Assembly: GCA_030684835.1 (NCBI GenBank)
Contig: JAUXWZ010000055.1
Span: forward strand, 34,140 to 98,139
Origin: Beijerinckiaceae bacterium
GTDB lineage: Bacteria > Pseudomonadota > Alphaproteobacteria > Rhizobiales > Beijerinckiaceae
Length of the DNA stretch: 64,000 bases
Reading direction: 5' to 3'
This document shows positions 18,336 to 28,747 of this stretch, piece after piece. A model generated the notes under the pieces. It saw nothing but the letters and a program-made list of their open reading frames with translations, had not been told where the DNA came from and searched no databases. The translations under genes and the position numbers were made by a program. Position 1 is the stretch's first letter. Every line of letters starts with the position of its first letter.

Positions 18336-20207
18336 ATGCTCGCTATTGACGACCTCTCATACCGGCTTGGGCCGCGGCTTTTGTTCGATCACGCCAGCGC
18401 GATGATCCCGCCGGGCGCACGCGTCGGGTTCGTTGGCCGCAACGGGGCGGGCAAAACGACGCTGTTCCGGCTCGTCTGCGGGGAGATTGCGCCCGAAGGT
18501 GGCTCAACTAGCCTGCCGCGCCGGGCGCGCATCGGCCGCGTGGAGCAGGAGGCCCCCGGGGGGCCGGGCAAGCTTGTCGATTTTGTGCTCGCTGCCGACA
18601 TCGAGCGCGCCGAGCTGATGGCGGAGGCGGAGACCGCAAGCGACGCCATGCGCATCTCCGATATTCAGATGCGGCTTGCCGATATTGACGCGCATTCAGC
18701 GCCCGCGCGGGCCGCCGCGATTTTGTCAGGCCTTGGGTTCGATCACGAGGCGCAGAACCGCTCGCTGGCCGAATTTTCCGGCGGCTGGCGAATGCGCGTT
18801 GCGCTCGCCGCTGTCTTGTTCTCGCGGCCCGATCTTTTGTTGCTCGACGAGCCGACCAATTATCTCGATCTTGAAGGCACGTTGTGGCTGATTGATTATC
18901 TTGGCCGCTACCCTGCAACCATCGTCGTCATCAGCCATGATCGCGATTTGCTCGACGACGTTGCCGATCACATTCTCCATCTGGACCAGTCAAAACTGAC
19001 GCTCTGGAAAGGCAATTACACGAGCTTTGAAAAGCAGCGGCGCGAGCAGCAGGCCATTCGCCTCAAGCAAATCCGCAAGGACGAAGACAAGCGTGCGCAT
19101 TTGCAGGAATTCGTCGATCGTTTCCGCGCCAAGGCGACCAAGGCGCGACAGGCGCAATCGCGCCTGAAGATGCTGGAAAAGATGGAGCCGCTTGACGCTA
19201 TCGTTGATCAGGACGTTCTGCCATTCAACTTTCCATCGCCCGCAAAACAATTGTCGCCGCCCATTGTTGCGATGGAGGGCGCGAGCGTTGGATATGATGA
19301 AAAGCCCGTTCTGGGGCGGTTGTCTTTGTCGATCTCCAACGACGACCGCATCGGCTTGCTTGGATCGAACGGCAACGGAAAATCGACTTTCGCGAAACTG
19401 GTCGCGGGCCGGCTTGAAGCGATGGCGGGCAAGGTGACGCGTGCGTCCAAGCTCGATGTGGGCTTCTTCGCGCAGCACCAGATTGACGACCTCGACGCGC
19501 GCGGTACGCCTTATTCCCATGTCGTCGTGCGAATGAAGGATGCGCCCGAGGCGCGCGTGCGGGCTCGCTGCGCGCAGATCGGCTTTCCCAACGTAAAGGC
19601 CGACACGCGCATCGAATTGTTGTCGGGCGGTGAGAAGGCGCGTTTACTGATGGGTCTGGCGACCTTCGATGGGCCGCACCTCATCATCATGGATGAGCCG
19701 ACGAACCATCTCGACATCGATAGCCGCGCCGCGTTGATCGACGCGATCAACCGCTACGAAGGCGCGATCATTCTCGTGTCCCATGACCGGCATTTGCTGG
19801 AAGCCTGCGCCGACCGCCTATGGCTCGTTGCAGACGGCACGGTGAAGGCTTTTGACGGCGATATGGCGGATTATCGCCGCTTCGTGCTCGATGGCGCGGA
19901 TGATGGAGATTCATCGCGCAAGGGCAACGGCGGCGCGCAGGCCGAGCAGCGCCGTGAGGCCGCCAAAACGCGCAAGGAATTGGCGCCGCTCAAGAAGAAA
20001 ATCGAACAGGCCGAAGACCGTATGAAAAAGTTGGAGCAGCTTTTGGCGCGTGTCGACGATGCCCTGGCTCATCCGCAGGCATTTGCGAGAGACCCTGCGA
20101 AAGCGGCGCAACTTGCGCAGCAGCGCGCTGAACTTGAGAAGGCGATTGCCGGAGCGGAAGACGAGTGGCTGACGCTCAGCGGCGAATACGAAAGCGCAAT
20201 GGTCTGA
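18336..20207 (+). CDS. ABC-F family ATPase (Uup/YheS-like)
   Basis: A 623-residue soluble protein with two ABC ATPase domains and no membrane segment. ABC-F proteins act on ribosomes. Domain 1 has GRNGAGKTT, signature EFSGGWRMRVALA and LLLDEPTNYLDLEG; domain 2 has GSNGNGKST, LLSGGEKARLLMG and IIMDEPTNHLDIDS. Between them is the charged P-site tRNA interaction motif linker (about 240-300). A C-terminal coiled coil (about 545-620, rich in Lys/Glu/Ala) resembles the DNA/RNA-binding tail of Uup. AAGGA precedes the ATG at 18336; the frame is open to 18285. An intrinsic terminator follows. Confidence 0.93.
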   Translation: MLAIDDLSYRLGPRLLFDHASAMIPPGARVGFVGRNGAGKTTLFRLVCGEIAPEGGSTSLPRRARIGRVEQEAPGGPGKLVDFVLAADIERAELMAEAETASDAMRISDIQMRLADIDAHSAPARAAAILSGLGFDHEAQNRSLAEFSGGWRMRVALAAVLFSRPDLLLLDEPTNYLDLEGTLWLIDYLGRYPATIVVISHDRDLLDDVADHILHLDQSKLTLWKGNYTSFEKQRREQQAIRLKQIRKDEDKRAHLQEFVDRFRAKATKARQAQSRLKMLEKMEPLDAIVDQDVLPFNFPSPAKQLSPPIVAMEGASVGYDEKPVLGRLSLSISNDDRIGLLGSNGNGKSTFAKLVAGRLEAMAGKVTRASKLDVGFFAQHQIDDLDARGTPYSHVVVRMKDAPEARVRARCAQIGFPNVKADTRIELLSGGEKARLLMGLATFDGPHLIIMDEPTNHLDIDSRAALIDAINRYEGAIILVSHDRHLLEACADRLWLVADGTVKAFDGDMADYRRFVLDGADDGDSSRKGNGGAQAEQRREAAKTRKELAPLKKKIEQAEDRMKKLEQLLARVDDALAHPQAFARDPAKAAQLAQQRAELEKAIAGAEDEWLTLSGEYESAMV

Positions 20208-20209
20208 GG

Positions 20210-20235
20210 GCGCGCTGTGTATCAAGCGCGCTTTT
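20210..20235 (+). terminator. Intrinsic terminator after the ABC-F gene
   Basis: A GCGCGCT / AGCGCGC stem of 7 pairs, an 8-base loop and four T residues begin 3 bases after the stop. The right arm overlaps the last codons of the convergent GST-like gene. Confidence 0.65.
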
Positions 20236-20938
20236 GCTGATAGTCGGGGAAATACTGCGCTGCAAGGCGCGCGCTATAGGCTACGATGTTGCCGTGCCCG
20301 CGCGCCAACAGCACCGAGGGCGCTTTGAACGGCGGGCAAAGAAGCACGTTCATAAACGCGAAAAGCGTTGCGTCAGCGCCGCACGGGGCGTCGCCCATGA
20401 GGAATGGCTTGTCGCCAAGGATTATAGCAATAGATTCAAGCCCGCGCTTTGACAGCTCATCGCGTTCCGCGTCGCTGTAGCGGCTTACGCCCTGCGCATC
20501 GCGCATCCGGGCGAGCTTGCGGCTCATGTAAAGTTCGACAACAGGCCGCGCCAGTTTCGGCACGCCCTTAAAGTAATTGGCGGGGCCGTTCGCGTACTCG
20601 TCGGGCAGCGTCCAGCGCTCATGCGTCCAGATCCAGACCAAGTGGTTTTCGAGCATCTTTTCCACAGACCACGCGATGGCGCGCTCGCGCGCGTCGAGGC
20701 CTGCATCGAAATCGAGCCCGTATTTTTTCTCGAGATGAAAGCGGATGAACGTGGAGTCCGCAATCGTCTCGCCGTCGTCGATGAGCACCGGCAGTTTGCC
20801 GCGGGGCGCTTTGCGCACGTCCGCGGGGATCGCCTCATAAGGCAAGCCCGCAAAGCGAAGAAGCGTGTGCGCCTTCGCAACGAACGGACTGGGGTCAATC
20901 ATGTCGTGCTGCTTGCCGAAGGTATGCAGAACGATCAT
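20222..20938 (-). CDS. Glutathione S-transferase family protein (metaxin/FAXC-like)
   Basis: A 238-residue protein with a thioredoxin-like N-terminal half (RKAPRGKLPVLIDDGETIADSTFIRFHLE, containing the cis-Pro LPVL and the ADST gamma-glutamyl site). The helical C-terminal half includes ILGDKPFLMGDAPCGADATLFAFMNVLL. This pattern is typical of the Faxc/metaxin-type GST group found in many proteobacteria, whose substrates are unknown. GAGGG lies just upstream of the ATG. The gene follows purN by 9 bases on the same strand, so it may be co-transcribed with purM-purN. Confidence 0.85.
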   Translation of the reverse strand: MIVLHTFGKQHDMIDPSPFVAKAHTLLRFAGLPYEAIPADVRKAPRGKLPVLIDDGETIADSTFIRFHLEKKYGLDFDAGLDARERAIAWSVEKMLENHLVWIWTHERWTLPDEYANGPANYFKGVPKLARPVVELYMSRKLARMRDAQGVSRYSDAERDELSKRGLESIAIILGDKPFLMGDAPCGADATLFAFMNVLLCPPFKAPSVLLARGHGNIVAYSARLAAQYFPDYQQKRA

Positions 20939-20947
20939 GAAATGCCC

Positions 20948-21595
20948 TCAGGGAATGTGCGGCGAGACCATCGCGCGAGCAACGCCTTTTGCGCCGGTGA
21001 CGCGGAGGTTGTTGATCTTCAACGATCTACCCGCCGCAAGGTTCAGTGCGAGCGGATAGATGATGTGCTCCTGCTCCAGCACGCGCGCGCCAAGCGTAGC
21101 GGGTGTGTCGTCATCGAGCACAGTCACGGCGGCCTGCGCGATGATCGGGCCGGCGTCCATTTCGGCAACGACGTAGTGTACCGTGCAGCCATGGATTTTA
21201 ACGCCGTCGGCGATTGCGCGCTCGTGCGTATCCAGCCCCTTGTAGGAGGGCAGGAGCGAGGGGTGGATATTGATGAGGCGGCCTTCCCAGTGCGTCACGA
21301 ACGACGGCGTCAGCAGCCGCATGAAGCCTGCAAGGCAGATGAAATCGATGCGATGTGCCAGCAGCATCTTCTGTAACGAAGCTTCGAAGGCGGCGCGGCC
21401 TGCGTAAATCTTGTGATCGACGGCCGCGACATTGATGCCTTGGGCCTTTGCCGCGAAAAGGCCCGGCGCTTCGGGCTTGTTCGAAAGCACGAGCACGATT
21501 TCAGCCGGGAAGGAGGGCTCCTTGGCCGCCTCGATGAGCGAGGCCATGTTGGAGCCGCGCCCGGAGATGAGAATTGCGGTGCGCCGTTTGCTCAC
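20948..21595 (-). CDS. purN: Phosphoribosylglycinamide formyltransferase PurN
   Basis: Third step of purine synthesis: moves a formyl group from 10-formyltetrahydrofolate to GAR. The 215-residue protein has the N-terminal [12 protein letters not shown] phosphate-binding loop. The catalytic residues are in [20 protein letters not shown] (Asn and His) and [15 protein letters not shown] (Asp). The start overlaps the purM stop as ATGA, so the pair is translationally coupled. The order purM-purN is standard. Confidence 0.96.
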   Translation of the reverse strand: MSKRRTAILISGRGSNMASLIEAAKEPSFPAEIVLVLSNKPEAPGLFAAKAQGINVAAVDHKIYAGRAAFEASLQKMLLAHRIDFICLAGFMRLLTPSFVTHWEGRLINIHPSLLPSYKGLDTHERAIADGVKIHGCTVHYVVAEMDAGPIIAQAAVTVLDDDTPATLGARVLEQEHIIYPLALNLAAGRSLKINNLRVTGAKGVARAMVSPHIP

Positions 21596-22659
21596 AGCTT
21601 TAGCTTTCCAGTCGTCACCACCGCTTCGTCGTCGCGCGGGATGATTTGCCCCACGCGCACGGGCTTTTCGCCAGCATTGCGCAGTGCGGTTTCAACTTCG
21701 CCCGCTTTGTCCTCTTGCGCAACGACGATCATGCCGATGCCGCAATTGAACGTGCGCAGCATTTCCTTTTCAACCACGCCGCCTTCCTTCGCCAGCCAGC
21801 CGAAGACGGGAGGCGGGTCTATGGCGTCGAGATCGAGGCGCACGGCGACGTTGTCCGGCAAGACGCGCGGAATGTTGTCGGGAAATCCGCCGCCCGTGAT
21901 GTGCGCCAGCGCCAGCACGCCGTCCGTGGCTTTCAGAGCAGCAAGCAAGCCCTTCACGTAGATGCGCGTGGGCGTCAGCAGCGCCTGTGCGAGCGTTTTG
22001 CCGGGCGCGAAGGGGGCGGGCGCATCCCAGGCAAGGCCGGTGCGCTCTACAATGCGCCGCACCAGCGAGAAGCCGTTTGAGTGAACGCCTGACGAGGGCA
22101 GGCCGAACACGATGTCGCCTGGCTTCAGTTCTCCCTTGGGAAGCAGGCGGCCGCGTTCTGCGGCGCCGACTGCGAAGCCCGCGAGATCGTAATCGTTGTG
22201 CGCATAAAGCCCCGGCATTTCCGCCGTTTCGCCGCCGATGAGCGCGCAGCCCGCGTCAACGCAGCCTGCCGCGATGCCCTTGACGATGGCGACGCCGGCC
22301 TCGGGGTCCAGCTTCCCGGTGGCGTAATAGTCGAGAAAGAAGAGCGGCTCGGCGCCCTGCACCACCAGATCATTGACGCACATCGCGACAAGATCGATGC
22401 CGACAGTATCGTGAATGCCGCTCTCGATGGCGATCTTTACCTTGGTGCCGACGCCGTCATTGGCCGCGACCAGAATGGGGTCAGTGAAGCCGGCGGCTTT
22501 CAGATCGAACAGACCGCCAAAACCGCCGATCTCCGCGTCGGCGCCGCGCCGCCGCGTCGAGCGCACGAGTGGCTTGATCTTTTCGACCATCGAATTGCCG
22601 GCGTCGATGTCCACGCCGGCGTCGGCGTAGGTGAGGCCGGGCTTTTCAGGGGTCTGCAT
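21592..22659 (-). CDS. purM: Phosphoribosylformylglycinamidine cyclo-ligase PurM
   Basis: Fifth step of purine synthesis: ATP-dependent ring closure of FGAM to aminoimidazole ribonucleotide. The 355-residue protein begins [25 protein letters not shown] and carries the family motifs [44 protein letters not shown] and [18 protein letters not shown] precedes the ATG. It heads the purM-purN-GST group. A 15-base tandem repeat lies directly upstream in the leader. Confidence 0.97.
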   Translation of the reverse strand: MQTPEKPGLTYADAGVDIDAGNSMVEKIKPLVRSTRRRGADAEIGGFGGLFDLKAAGFTDPILVAANDGVGTKVKIAIESGIHDTVGIDLVAMCVNDLVVQGAEPLFFLDYYATGKLDPEAGVAIVKGIAAGCVDAGCALIGGETAEMPGLYAHNDYDLAGFAVGAAERGRLLPKGELKPGDIVFGLPSSGVHSNGFSLVRRIVERTGLAWDAPAPFAPGKTLAQALLTPTRIYVKGLLAALKATDGVLALAHITGGGFPDNIPRVLPDNVAVRLDLDAIDPPPVFGWLAKEGGVVEKEMLRTFNCGIGMIVVAQEDKAGEVETALRNAGEKPVRVGQIIPRDDEAVVTTGKLKL

Positions 22660-22670
22660 GGCGGTCCTTT

Positions 22671-22700
22671 CGCCAAGGGGCGTTTCGCTAAGGGGCGTTC
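22671..22700. repeat. 15-base tandem duplication in the purM leader
   Basis: Two adjacent 15-mers, CGCCAAGGGGCGTTT and CGCTAAGGGGCGTTC, match at 13 of 15 positions. They lie 12-41 bases upstream of the purM start, just beyond its ribosome binding site on the leader side. They could be a replication-slippage duplication or a repeated regulatory half-site. Confidence 0.6.
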
Positions 22701-22957
22701 CGGAAAATGGCGGGGGCGCTCCAGCGGAGCGGCCCGAAGATTGTCGCCAGCGGGGTTAGCCCGGGCAGGGGAGCGACGCAAGGAGCGATCCGCGTTGTTG
22801 AGCGCCGCGCCATGGCGCAGAGACCCGGCGACGGGTTCGGACAGCCCCTGAAGGGGTTCGTCTTGTTCAGGCCGTCTGCTAGCGCTTGGCGCGGGCCCAT
22901 ACTCGCGTCTATGTTGGCTTGCGGGCCGCTTGGCTGCGCCAATACAGGGAGGGGACC

Positions 22958-23956
22958 ATGAGGGGCGTCATCAGGGCTTCTATGCGCGCAGTTTCGCTCG
23001 CAACCGTTCTATCGGCTGCCTTGATCCAGTCCGGACCGGGCAGTGCGCAGGAGTTTCCATCCAAGCCGATCACGATCATCGTGCCGCTGGCGGCAGGCGC
23101 GGGCATGGATACGATCGCGCGTCTTTATGCCGACAAGCTGCAACAATCGCTCGGCAAACCCGTGGTCATCGACAATCGTCCGGGCGCCGCCCTCATGCTG
23201 GGCGCGCAGGCGCTTGCCGCAGCCGCGCCTGACGGACACACGCTCGGCCTTGCGACGACGTCGTCCCTCGCCATCAATCCGAGCCTCTACAAGCAGATCA
23301 GTTATGACCCGGAGAAGAGCTTCGTCCCTGTCGCGCTCTATGTGAAGTCGCCGTTCATCCTCACGGTCAATCCCGCTCTTCCGGTAAAGAGCGTGAAGGA
23401 ATTGATCGCCTATGCGCGCGACCGCAAGGACCTGAATTACTCATCGCCCGGCGCAGGCGTCGCGCAGCACCTCTCGATCGAATACATGAAGGCCAAGTTT
23501 GGCCTGCAGATCACGCATGTGCCCTATCGCAACACGCCTCAGTCGATCCTCGACATCGCATCGGGCCATGTGCAACTGGGCTTCGTGGAAGCGGGCGCAG
23601 GGTTGCCGCTGATCAGGGACGGCAAGCTGCGCGCGCTGGCTGTGTCGTCCTCGACGCCGCTGGCCGTGCTGCCGGATGTGCCGCCGTTCGCGATTGCTTC
23701 GGGCGAAAAGGATTTCGAGGCTGTGTCCTGGCACGCAATCCTCGCGCCTGCCGGCACCCCGGACGCCATCGTCCAGAAGCTGCATGGCGAGATGAAGCGG
23801 ATCATGGCTGAGCCGCAGATCAAGGAGAAAGTTTCGGCGCTTGGCCTCATTCCCTTCGATACGCCCAGCCCAGCGGAATTGCGGAGCTACTTGCGCAACG
23901 AGCGCGAAAAATGGGGGAACCTTGTCAAGAGTCTTGGTCTTGAGGGGACACAATAG
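22958..23956 (+). CDS. Tripartite tricarboxylate transporter (Bug) substrate-binding protein
   Basis: A 332-residue periplasmic binding protein. A signal peptide (about residues 1-30, ending near GPGSAQ) precedes the Bug fold: EFPSKPITIIVPLAAGAGMDTIAR, then VIDNRPGAALMLGAQALAAAAPDGHTL, and later YSSPGAGVAQHLSIEYMK. Bug proteins bind carboxylates or similar small molecules, sometimes for TctAB permeases. No permease gene is adjacent, so this is an orphan receptor, as is common for the family. GGAGGGG precedes the ATG at 22958; the frame is open upstream but there is no better start. Confidence 0.92.
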   Translation: MRGVIRASMRAVSLATVLSAALIQSGPGSAQEFPSKPITIIVPLAAGAGMDTIARLYADKLQQSLGKPVVIDNRPGAALMLGAQALAAAAPDGHTLGLATTSSLAINPSLYKQISYDPEKSFVPVALYVKSPFILTVNPALPVKSVKELIAYARDRKDLNYSSPGAGVAQHLSIEYMKAKFGLQITHVPYRNTPQSILDIASGHVQLGFVEAGAGLPLIRDGKLRALAVSSSTPLAVLPDVPPFAIASGEKDFEAVSWHAILAPAGTPDAIVQKLHGEMKRIMAEPQIKEKVSALGLIPFDTPSPAELRSYLRNEREKWGNLVKSLGLEGTQ

Positions 23957-24001
23957 GCATTGCTGGCCTCTCGCTGACTTTATGGTAGTTCTTCGCATAA
24001 C

Positions 24002-24553
24002 ATGAACCCACATCCTCTTCTCGCCAGCCTGCCCAACCTCATAAGCCTTGGCAGGCTGGTGCTCGTTCCCATCATCGTGTCGCTGATCATCCAGCCGGAA
24101 TGGGGACTGGCGTTCCTGCTGTTCGTTGTCGCGGGCGTTTCGGACGCGGTTGACGGCTGGCTCGCCAAACGCTTCAATTTGCGCACCGAGTTAGGCGCTT
24201 ATCTCGATCCCATCGCTGACAAGGCGTTGCTGGTCTCAATTTATGTGTCGCTCGCGGTGATTGGCGTTCTGCCTGCGACCATCGTTGTTCTGGTCGTGTC
24301 GCGAGATGTGATGATCGTGGGCGCCGTGATGGTGTCCTGGCTCCTCGATAAGCCGGTGGCGATTCGTCCGCTTCTTGTCTCCAAGCTCAACACATTGGCG
24401 CAGATATCCTTTGCAGCAGCCGTTCTGGCCGCAAAGGCGTTCGATTTTCCACTTGGGATGTGGTTCACAATCTCGCTCTATGTCGTGGCGGCGTTGACGC
24501 TGGCCTCTGCAGCCGCATATCTGACCCAATGGGTCCGCCACATGGACCTTTGA
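24002..24553 (+). CDS. CDP-alcohol phosphatidyltransferase family protein
   Basis: A 183-residue inner membrane enzyme that transfers a phosphatidyl group from CDP-diacylglycerol to an alcohol. The signature D-x2-DG-x2-A-x9-G-x3-D-x3-D is visible at about residues 48-74 (DAVDGWLAK ... LGAYLDPIADK), with Lys where Arg is more common. About five helices surround it. The size and start (PNLISLGRLVLVP) fit the PgsA/cardiolipin synthase type, but the alcohol substrate cannot be fixed by eye. It starts the chain leading to perM, hdaA, ppk and ppx. No strong ribosome binding site is seen. Confidence 0.88.
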   Translation: MNPHPLLASLPNLISLGRLVLVPIIVSLIIQPEWGLAFLLFVVAGVSDAVDGWLAKRFNLRTELGAYLDPIADKALLVSIYVSLAVIGVLPATIVVLVVSRDVMIVGAVMVSWLLDKPVAIRPLLVSKLNTLAQISFAAAVLAAKAFDFPLGMWFTISLYVVAALTLASAAAYLTQWVRHMDL

Positions 24554-24601
24554 GGCGCGCGCGCGGCCGCGCTTTGTCTATGGTGGGCGGGCGGAACTGA
24601 C

Positions 24602-25726
24602 ATGAGAGTCGAACGGCAGATCCAATTCTGGCTGGTGGCGGCGGCGATTACCGCGCTGCTTCTGTGGCTGCTGTCGGGCGTGCTGATGCCATTCGCCGCC
24701 GGCCTCGCGCTCGCCTATCTGCTGGACCCGATCGCCTCTCGCCTGCAAAAGTTGGGCATGAGCCGACTTGTCGCCTCCCTGTTTATTGTGGGGATAAGCG
24801 GGCTGTTGATTTTCTCGGCTGTTGTCGCGTTGCTGCCGGTGCTGATCAAGCAGGCGGCCCAATTCCTCGATCGCATGCCTTCCTACGCCTCGCAGCTCGC
24901 CGAACTTCTGGGCCGCTACGGCGACGAGATCAGCGGCCGCATTAAGCCTGCGCTCGAATTTTTTGGCATTCCCCCGCTTGGGGGCGAAACGGATACGGGC
25001 CTGCCCAAGACCGGCGATATTGTCAGACAGGGCGCAGGCTGGCTGGGCACGGTGTTCGCATCGCTCTGGCAGGGCGGGCAGGCGCTGCTCGGTCTCGTTT
25101 CGCTGCTCGTCATCACGCCGATTGTGACATTCTACCTGCTGCTCGACTGGCGCCGTCTGATGGTGACGCTTGATAATCTCGTGCCCGTCCACCATCGCGA
25201 AGTCGTGCGCGGACTGGCGCGGGAAATCGATTCTGCGATGGCCGGTTTCATCCGGGGTCAATCGTTCGTGTGTCTATTCCTTGGCCTTTGGTACGGTCTC
25301 GGGTTTACGATGGTGGGGCTTAACTTCGGCATGCTCATCGGCATCACCGCCGGCGTGCTGAGTTTCATTCCCTACGTCGGATCACTGACGGGGTTGATCG
25401 TTTCGGTTGCCGTTGCGTTGGTGCAGGGGCCTGGCTGGGGATTGCTGGGCATGGTGCTGGCGGTTCAGATCACGGGCCAATTCATCGAGGGCAACATTCT
25501 CACGCCGCGATTTGTGGGGGAGGCCGTCGGTCTGCATCCGGTCTGGGTGATGTTCGCGCTGCTCGCATTTGGCAGCCTGTTCGGCTTCACGGGGCTTATT
25601 CTGGCGGTGCCTATCGCCGCCATCATCGGGGTGCTGACGCGTTTTAGCGTGGGGCAATATATGACCAGTCCATTGTACACCGGGGTCGCGGCGCGTGCGC
25701 CCAAGGACGCGGACATTATTCCGTGA
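24602..25726 (+). CDS. AI-2E family (PerM/TqsA-type) transporter
   Basis: A 374-residue membrane protein of the AI-2E transporter family. Hydrophobic N-terminal helices (GVLMPFAAGLALAYLLDPIA) come first, then an amphipathic domain (about 90-140). The conserved C-terminal helices contain TPIVTFYLLLDWRRL, GITAGVLSFIPYVGSLTG and GNILTPRFVGEAVGLHPVWV, the last two being family hallmarks. Members export autoinducer 2 or act as sodium/proton antiporters; the function here is open. Its stop overlaps the hdaA start (GTGA), which ties it to replication control only by position. Confidence 0.9.
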   Translation: MRVERQIQFWLVAAAITALLLWLLSGVLMPFAAGLALAYLLDPIASRLQKLGMSRLVASLFIVGISGLLIFSAVVALLPVLIKQAAQFLDRMPSYASQLAELLGRYGDEISGRIKPALEFFGIPPLGGETDTGLPKTGDIVRQGAGWLGTVFASLWQGGQALLGLVSLLVITPIVTFYLLLDWRRLMVTLDNLVPVHHREVVRGLAREIDSAMAGFIRGQSFVCLFLGLWYGLGFTMVGLNFGMLIGITAGVLSFIPYVGSLTGLIVSVAVALVQGPGWGLLGMVLAVQITGQFIEGNILTPRFVGEAVGLHPVWVMFALLAFGSLFGFTGLILAVPIAAIIGVLTRFSVGQYMTSPLYTGVAARAPKDADIIP

Positions 25727-26406
25727 AAAAGCCCACAAGCCAGCTTGCGCTCACCTTGCCGCTCGAACCCCGCTTCGGGCGGGAAGACTTTCTCATCTCC
25801 CCGTCAAATGAAACCGCCTGGGATATTTTCGAACGCTGGCCAAACTGGCCGGGTCGGATGCTGCTGCTTCTGGGCCCGACAGGGGCGGGCAAGAGCCATC
25901 TTGCGGCCATCTGGGCGCAGCGAGCCGGCGCACGCGTTTTGACGGCCGCGTCTTTGCCGCTGGCCGACTTGCCCGCCATTGCCGGCGCCGGAGCGGTGCT
26001 GGTGGAGGATGCTGACCGCGCTCCATTGGCGGAAGCGGAGCTTTTCCATCTCATAAATCTCATCCAGAGCGGGCAAGGCTATCTCGCCATCACGGCTCGG
26101 GCATGGCCTGACGCCTGGGGCGTCCAGATCAAGGATCTGCTGTCGCGACTTCGGTTGGCGCCCGCCATCGAGATCGGCGAACCCGACGACGCGCTGATCC
26201 GTGCAGTGCTCGTTAAGCTTTTTCTAGATCGGCAGTTGGTCGTCGACACTTCTGTGGTTGAATATCTGGCGAACCGCATCGAGCGATCGCTGGATGCTGC
26301 GCGCAACGTTGTCGCGTTGCTCGACAAGGAGGCGCTGGCGGCCGGTCGGGCCATCACGCGCCCGATGACGGCGGACGTGCTGCGCAGAAGCGGCATCGAC
26401 ATGTGA
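25723..26406 (+). CDS. hdaA: DnaA regulatory inactivator HdaA
   Basis: A 227-residue AAA+ protein related to DnaA domain III, lacking the DnaA DNA-binding domain. The N-terminus carries QLALTLPL, a beta-clamp binding motif as in Hda, which acts with the clamp to hydrolyse DnaA-bound ATP after initiation. Walker A is GPTGAGKS (about 50-57) and Walker B is the AVLVEDADR segment. The start is GTG at 25723, overlapping the stop of the upstream permease. The hdaA-ppk-ppx order is a recurring alphaproteobacterial arrangement. Confidence 0.9.
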   Translation: MKKPTSQLALTLPLEPRFGREDFLISPSNETAWDIFERWPNWPGRMLLLLGPTGAGKSHLAAIWAQRAGARVLTAASLPLADLPAIAGAGAVLVEDADRAPLAEAELFHLINLIQSGQGYLAITARAWPDAWGVQIKDLLSRLRLAPAIEIGEPDDALIRAVLVKLFLDRQLVVDTSVVEYLANRIERSLDAARNVVALLDKEALAAGRAITRPMTADVLRRSGIDM

Positions 26407-26422
26407 TTGTCACGTAATCGAC

Positions 26423-28747
26423 ATGCTTGGCAGGTCATGTGGCGGCGAACCGAGGGAGAAGAAGTTGAAGCCCGACGAAGAATCGCTGACCCGCGACGAT
26501 GTGAGCCCGCCCGTGGACGCTGACTCGGCGGCTGCGCCGGCCAGCAAGCCAGCGCAGGACAGTAGGGCCGGGCCCGCCGCCAAGGCCGCGGCCTCTGTCG
26601 CCAAGGCCGCGTCGCTCGCCCTGCCGGCGGGACGCTACATTAATCGTGAGCTTTCCTGGCTCGAGTTCAATTGCCGGGTTCTTGAGGAGGCCTCCAACAG
26701 CAATCACCCGTTGCTGGAGCAATTGCGCTTCCTCTCGATTTCCGCGAACAACCTCGACGAATTCTTCATGGTGCGCGTCGCTGGCCTGCTCGGGCAGATG
26801 CGATCTGGCATGACGACCATGTCCGACGATGCGTTGACGCCGTCCGAGCAGCTTGTGCAGATCAGGCGCCGCGTTGGCGAACTTGTCGAGGAGCAGCAAA
26901 AGCGCTGGAGCGAATTGCGAGACGATCTTTCGCGTGAGCGCATCATCATCGCCGAGCTTGGTGATCTGGAGGCGTACGAACGCGAGTGGCTGGATGATCA
27001 TTTCATGCAGCACATCTTCCCCATTCTGACGCCGCTCGCGGTCGATCCGGCTCATCCTTTTCCGTTCATTCCCAATCTCGGTTTTTCGGTTGCGCTCGAT
27101 CTTGTGCATACGGGGGAGGCGCGGCGCCTCAACGCGCTTGTGCGTTTGCCGCAGAAGGTCGAACGCTTTGTGCGCCTGCCGGACACGGATAAACCGGGCG
27201 TGCGGCTCGTCTTGCTGGAAGCGTTAATTGCGAGCCAGACCGGTCGCCTTTTCCCCGGATACAAGGTTGTCGGGCAAGGCCATTTCCGCGTCATTCGCGA
27301 CAGCGATCTGGAGCTTGAAGAAGAAGCCGAAGATCTCGTGCGGTTTTTTGAATCCGCGCTGAAGCGCCGGCGCCGTGGCCGCGTGATCCGTCTTGAAATC
27401 GACGCACGGGCGCCGGAGGAAATTCGCAGCTTCGTGGCCGCGCAGCTCGATGTGGGCGAGGACAATATCTATACGCAGCAGGGCATGCTTGCGCTGAACG
27501 ATCTGTCCGAAATCGTGTCGCTCAATAGGCCCGATCTCAAGTTCGAGCCCTACAATCCCCGCTATCCCGAGCGCGTGCGCGATAACGCGGGCGATTGCTT
27601 TGCGGCGATCAAGCAGAAGGACTTCATCGTCCATCACCCCTATGAATCGTTCGACGTTGTTGTGCAATTTCTGATGCAGGCTGCGCGCGACCCCAATGTG
27701 GTTGCCATCAAGCAGACGCTCTATCGCACATCCTCGGACAGCCCCATCGTGCGTGCGCTGATCGAGGCGGCGGAAGCGGGCAAGTCCGTCACCGCGCTCG
27801 TGGAGCTGAAAGCGCGCTTCGACGAAGAGGCGAACATCCGCTGGGCGCGCGACCTGGAACGCGCTGGCGCGCAGGTTGTTTTTGGATTCATCGAACTCAA
27901 GACGCATGGCAAGTTGTCAATGGTTGTGCGGCGCGAGGGCGCAAGTCTGGCGACCTATTGTCATGTGGGCACCGGCAATTACCATCCGCTTACGGCGCGT
28001 ATTTACACGGACATCTCGTTCTTCACCGCCGACCCCGTGCTTGCTGCCGACATCGGGCAGATTTTTAATTACATCACCGGCTATGCGCAGCCCGCCAATC
28101 TGAAACGGATGGCGGTTTCGCCCATCAGCCTCAAGAAGCGACTGCTGGATCACATCGAGGAAGAGATTGCGCACGTGAAGGCTGGCCGCCCCGGCGCGAT
28201 TTGGGGAAAGTGCAACGCTCTGGTCGATCCCGTCATCATCGACGCTCTGTATCGCGCCAGCCAGGCGGGCGTGAGCATCGACTTCGTCGTGCGTGGCATT
28301 TGCTGCCTGCGCCCGCAAGTGCCCGGCCTGAGCGAAAATATTCGTGTCAAATCGATCATCGGGCGGTTCCTTGAGCATGCGCGCATCTTCGCCTTTGGCG
28401 CTGGCCACGGCCTGCCGCATCGCAAGGCGCGCGTCTACATTTCCTCGGCCGATTTGATGCCGCGCAACCTTGACCGGCGTGTTGAAGTTTTGATGCCGCT
28501 GGAGAACCCTACGGTCCACGCGCAGGTTCTCGACCAGATCCTGGTCGCCAATCTTATCGACAACCAGCAGAGCTACCGGCTCTTGCCCGATGGGGGCAGC
28601 GAGCGCATAGTCCCGCGCGCGGGCGAGGAGCCCTTCAACGCGCACAGCTATTTCATGACCAACCCGTCATTGTCTGGCCGCGGCAAGTCGTTGAAGACCT
28701 CCAGTCCGAAAACGCTGTTCAAGAGACCCAAGCCGGCCGATTCATGA
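26423..28747 (+). CDS. ppk: Polyphosphate kinase 1
   Basis: Makes long-chain polyphosphate from ATP through a phosphohistidine. The 774-residue protein has an alanine-rich, probably disordered N-terminal extension (about 1-65). The PPK1 body follows: [49 protein letters not shown], the autophosphorylated histidine region [19 protein letters not shown], and the second catalytic part [25 protein letters not shown] 26423 lacks a ribosome binding site, whereas TTG 26465 has GAGGGAGAA well placed, so the true start may be 14 codons later. The stop overlaps ppx. Confidence 0.94.
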   Translation: MLGRSCGGEPREKKLKPDEESLTRDDVSPPVDADSAAAPASKPAQDSRAGPAAKAAASVAKAASLALPAGRYINRELSWLEFNCRVLEEASNSNHPLLEQLRFLSISANNLDEFFMVRVAGLLGQMRSGMTTMSDDALTPSEQLVQIRRRVGELVEEQQKRWSELRDDLSRERIIIAELGDLEAYEREWLDDHFMQHIFPILTPLAVDPAHPFPFIPNLGFSVALDLVHTGEARRLNALVRLPQKVERFVRLPDTDKPGVRLVLLEALIASQTGRLFPGYKVVGQGHFRVIRDSDLELEEEAEDLVRFFESALKRRRRGRVIRLEIDARAPEEIRSFVAAQLDVGEDNIYTQQGMLALNDLSEIVSLNRPDLKFEPYNPRYPERVRDNAGDCFAAIKQKDFIVHHPYESFDVVVQFLMQAARDPNVVAIKQTLYRTSSDSPIVRALIEAAEAGKSVTALVELKARFDEEANIRWARDLERAGAQVVFGFIELKTHGKLSMVVRREGASLATYCHVGTGNYHPLTARIYTDISFFTADPVLAADIGQIFNYITGYAQPANLKRMAVSPISLKKRLLDHIEEEIAHVKAGRPGAIWGKCNALVDPVIIDALYRASQAGVSIDFVVRGICCLRPQVPGLSENIRVKSIIGRFLEHARIFAFGAGHGLPHRKARVYISSADLMPRNLDRRVEVLMPLENPTVHAQVLDQILVANLIDNQQSYRLLPDGGSERIVPRAGEEPFNAHSYFMTNPSLSGRGKSLKTSSPKTLFKRPKPADS

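Noticed and set aside
22958..23956. A tricarboxylate transporter system at the Bug receptor
   Set aside because: No TctA or TctB permease gene is adjacent, so only an orphan receptor can be claimed.
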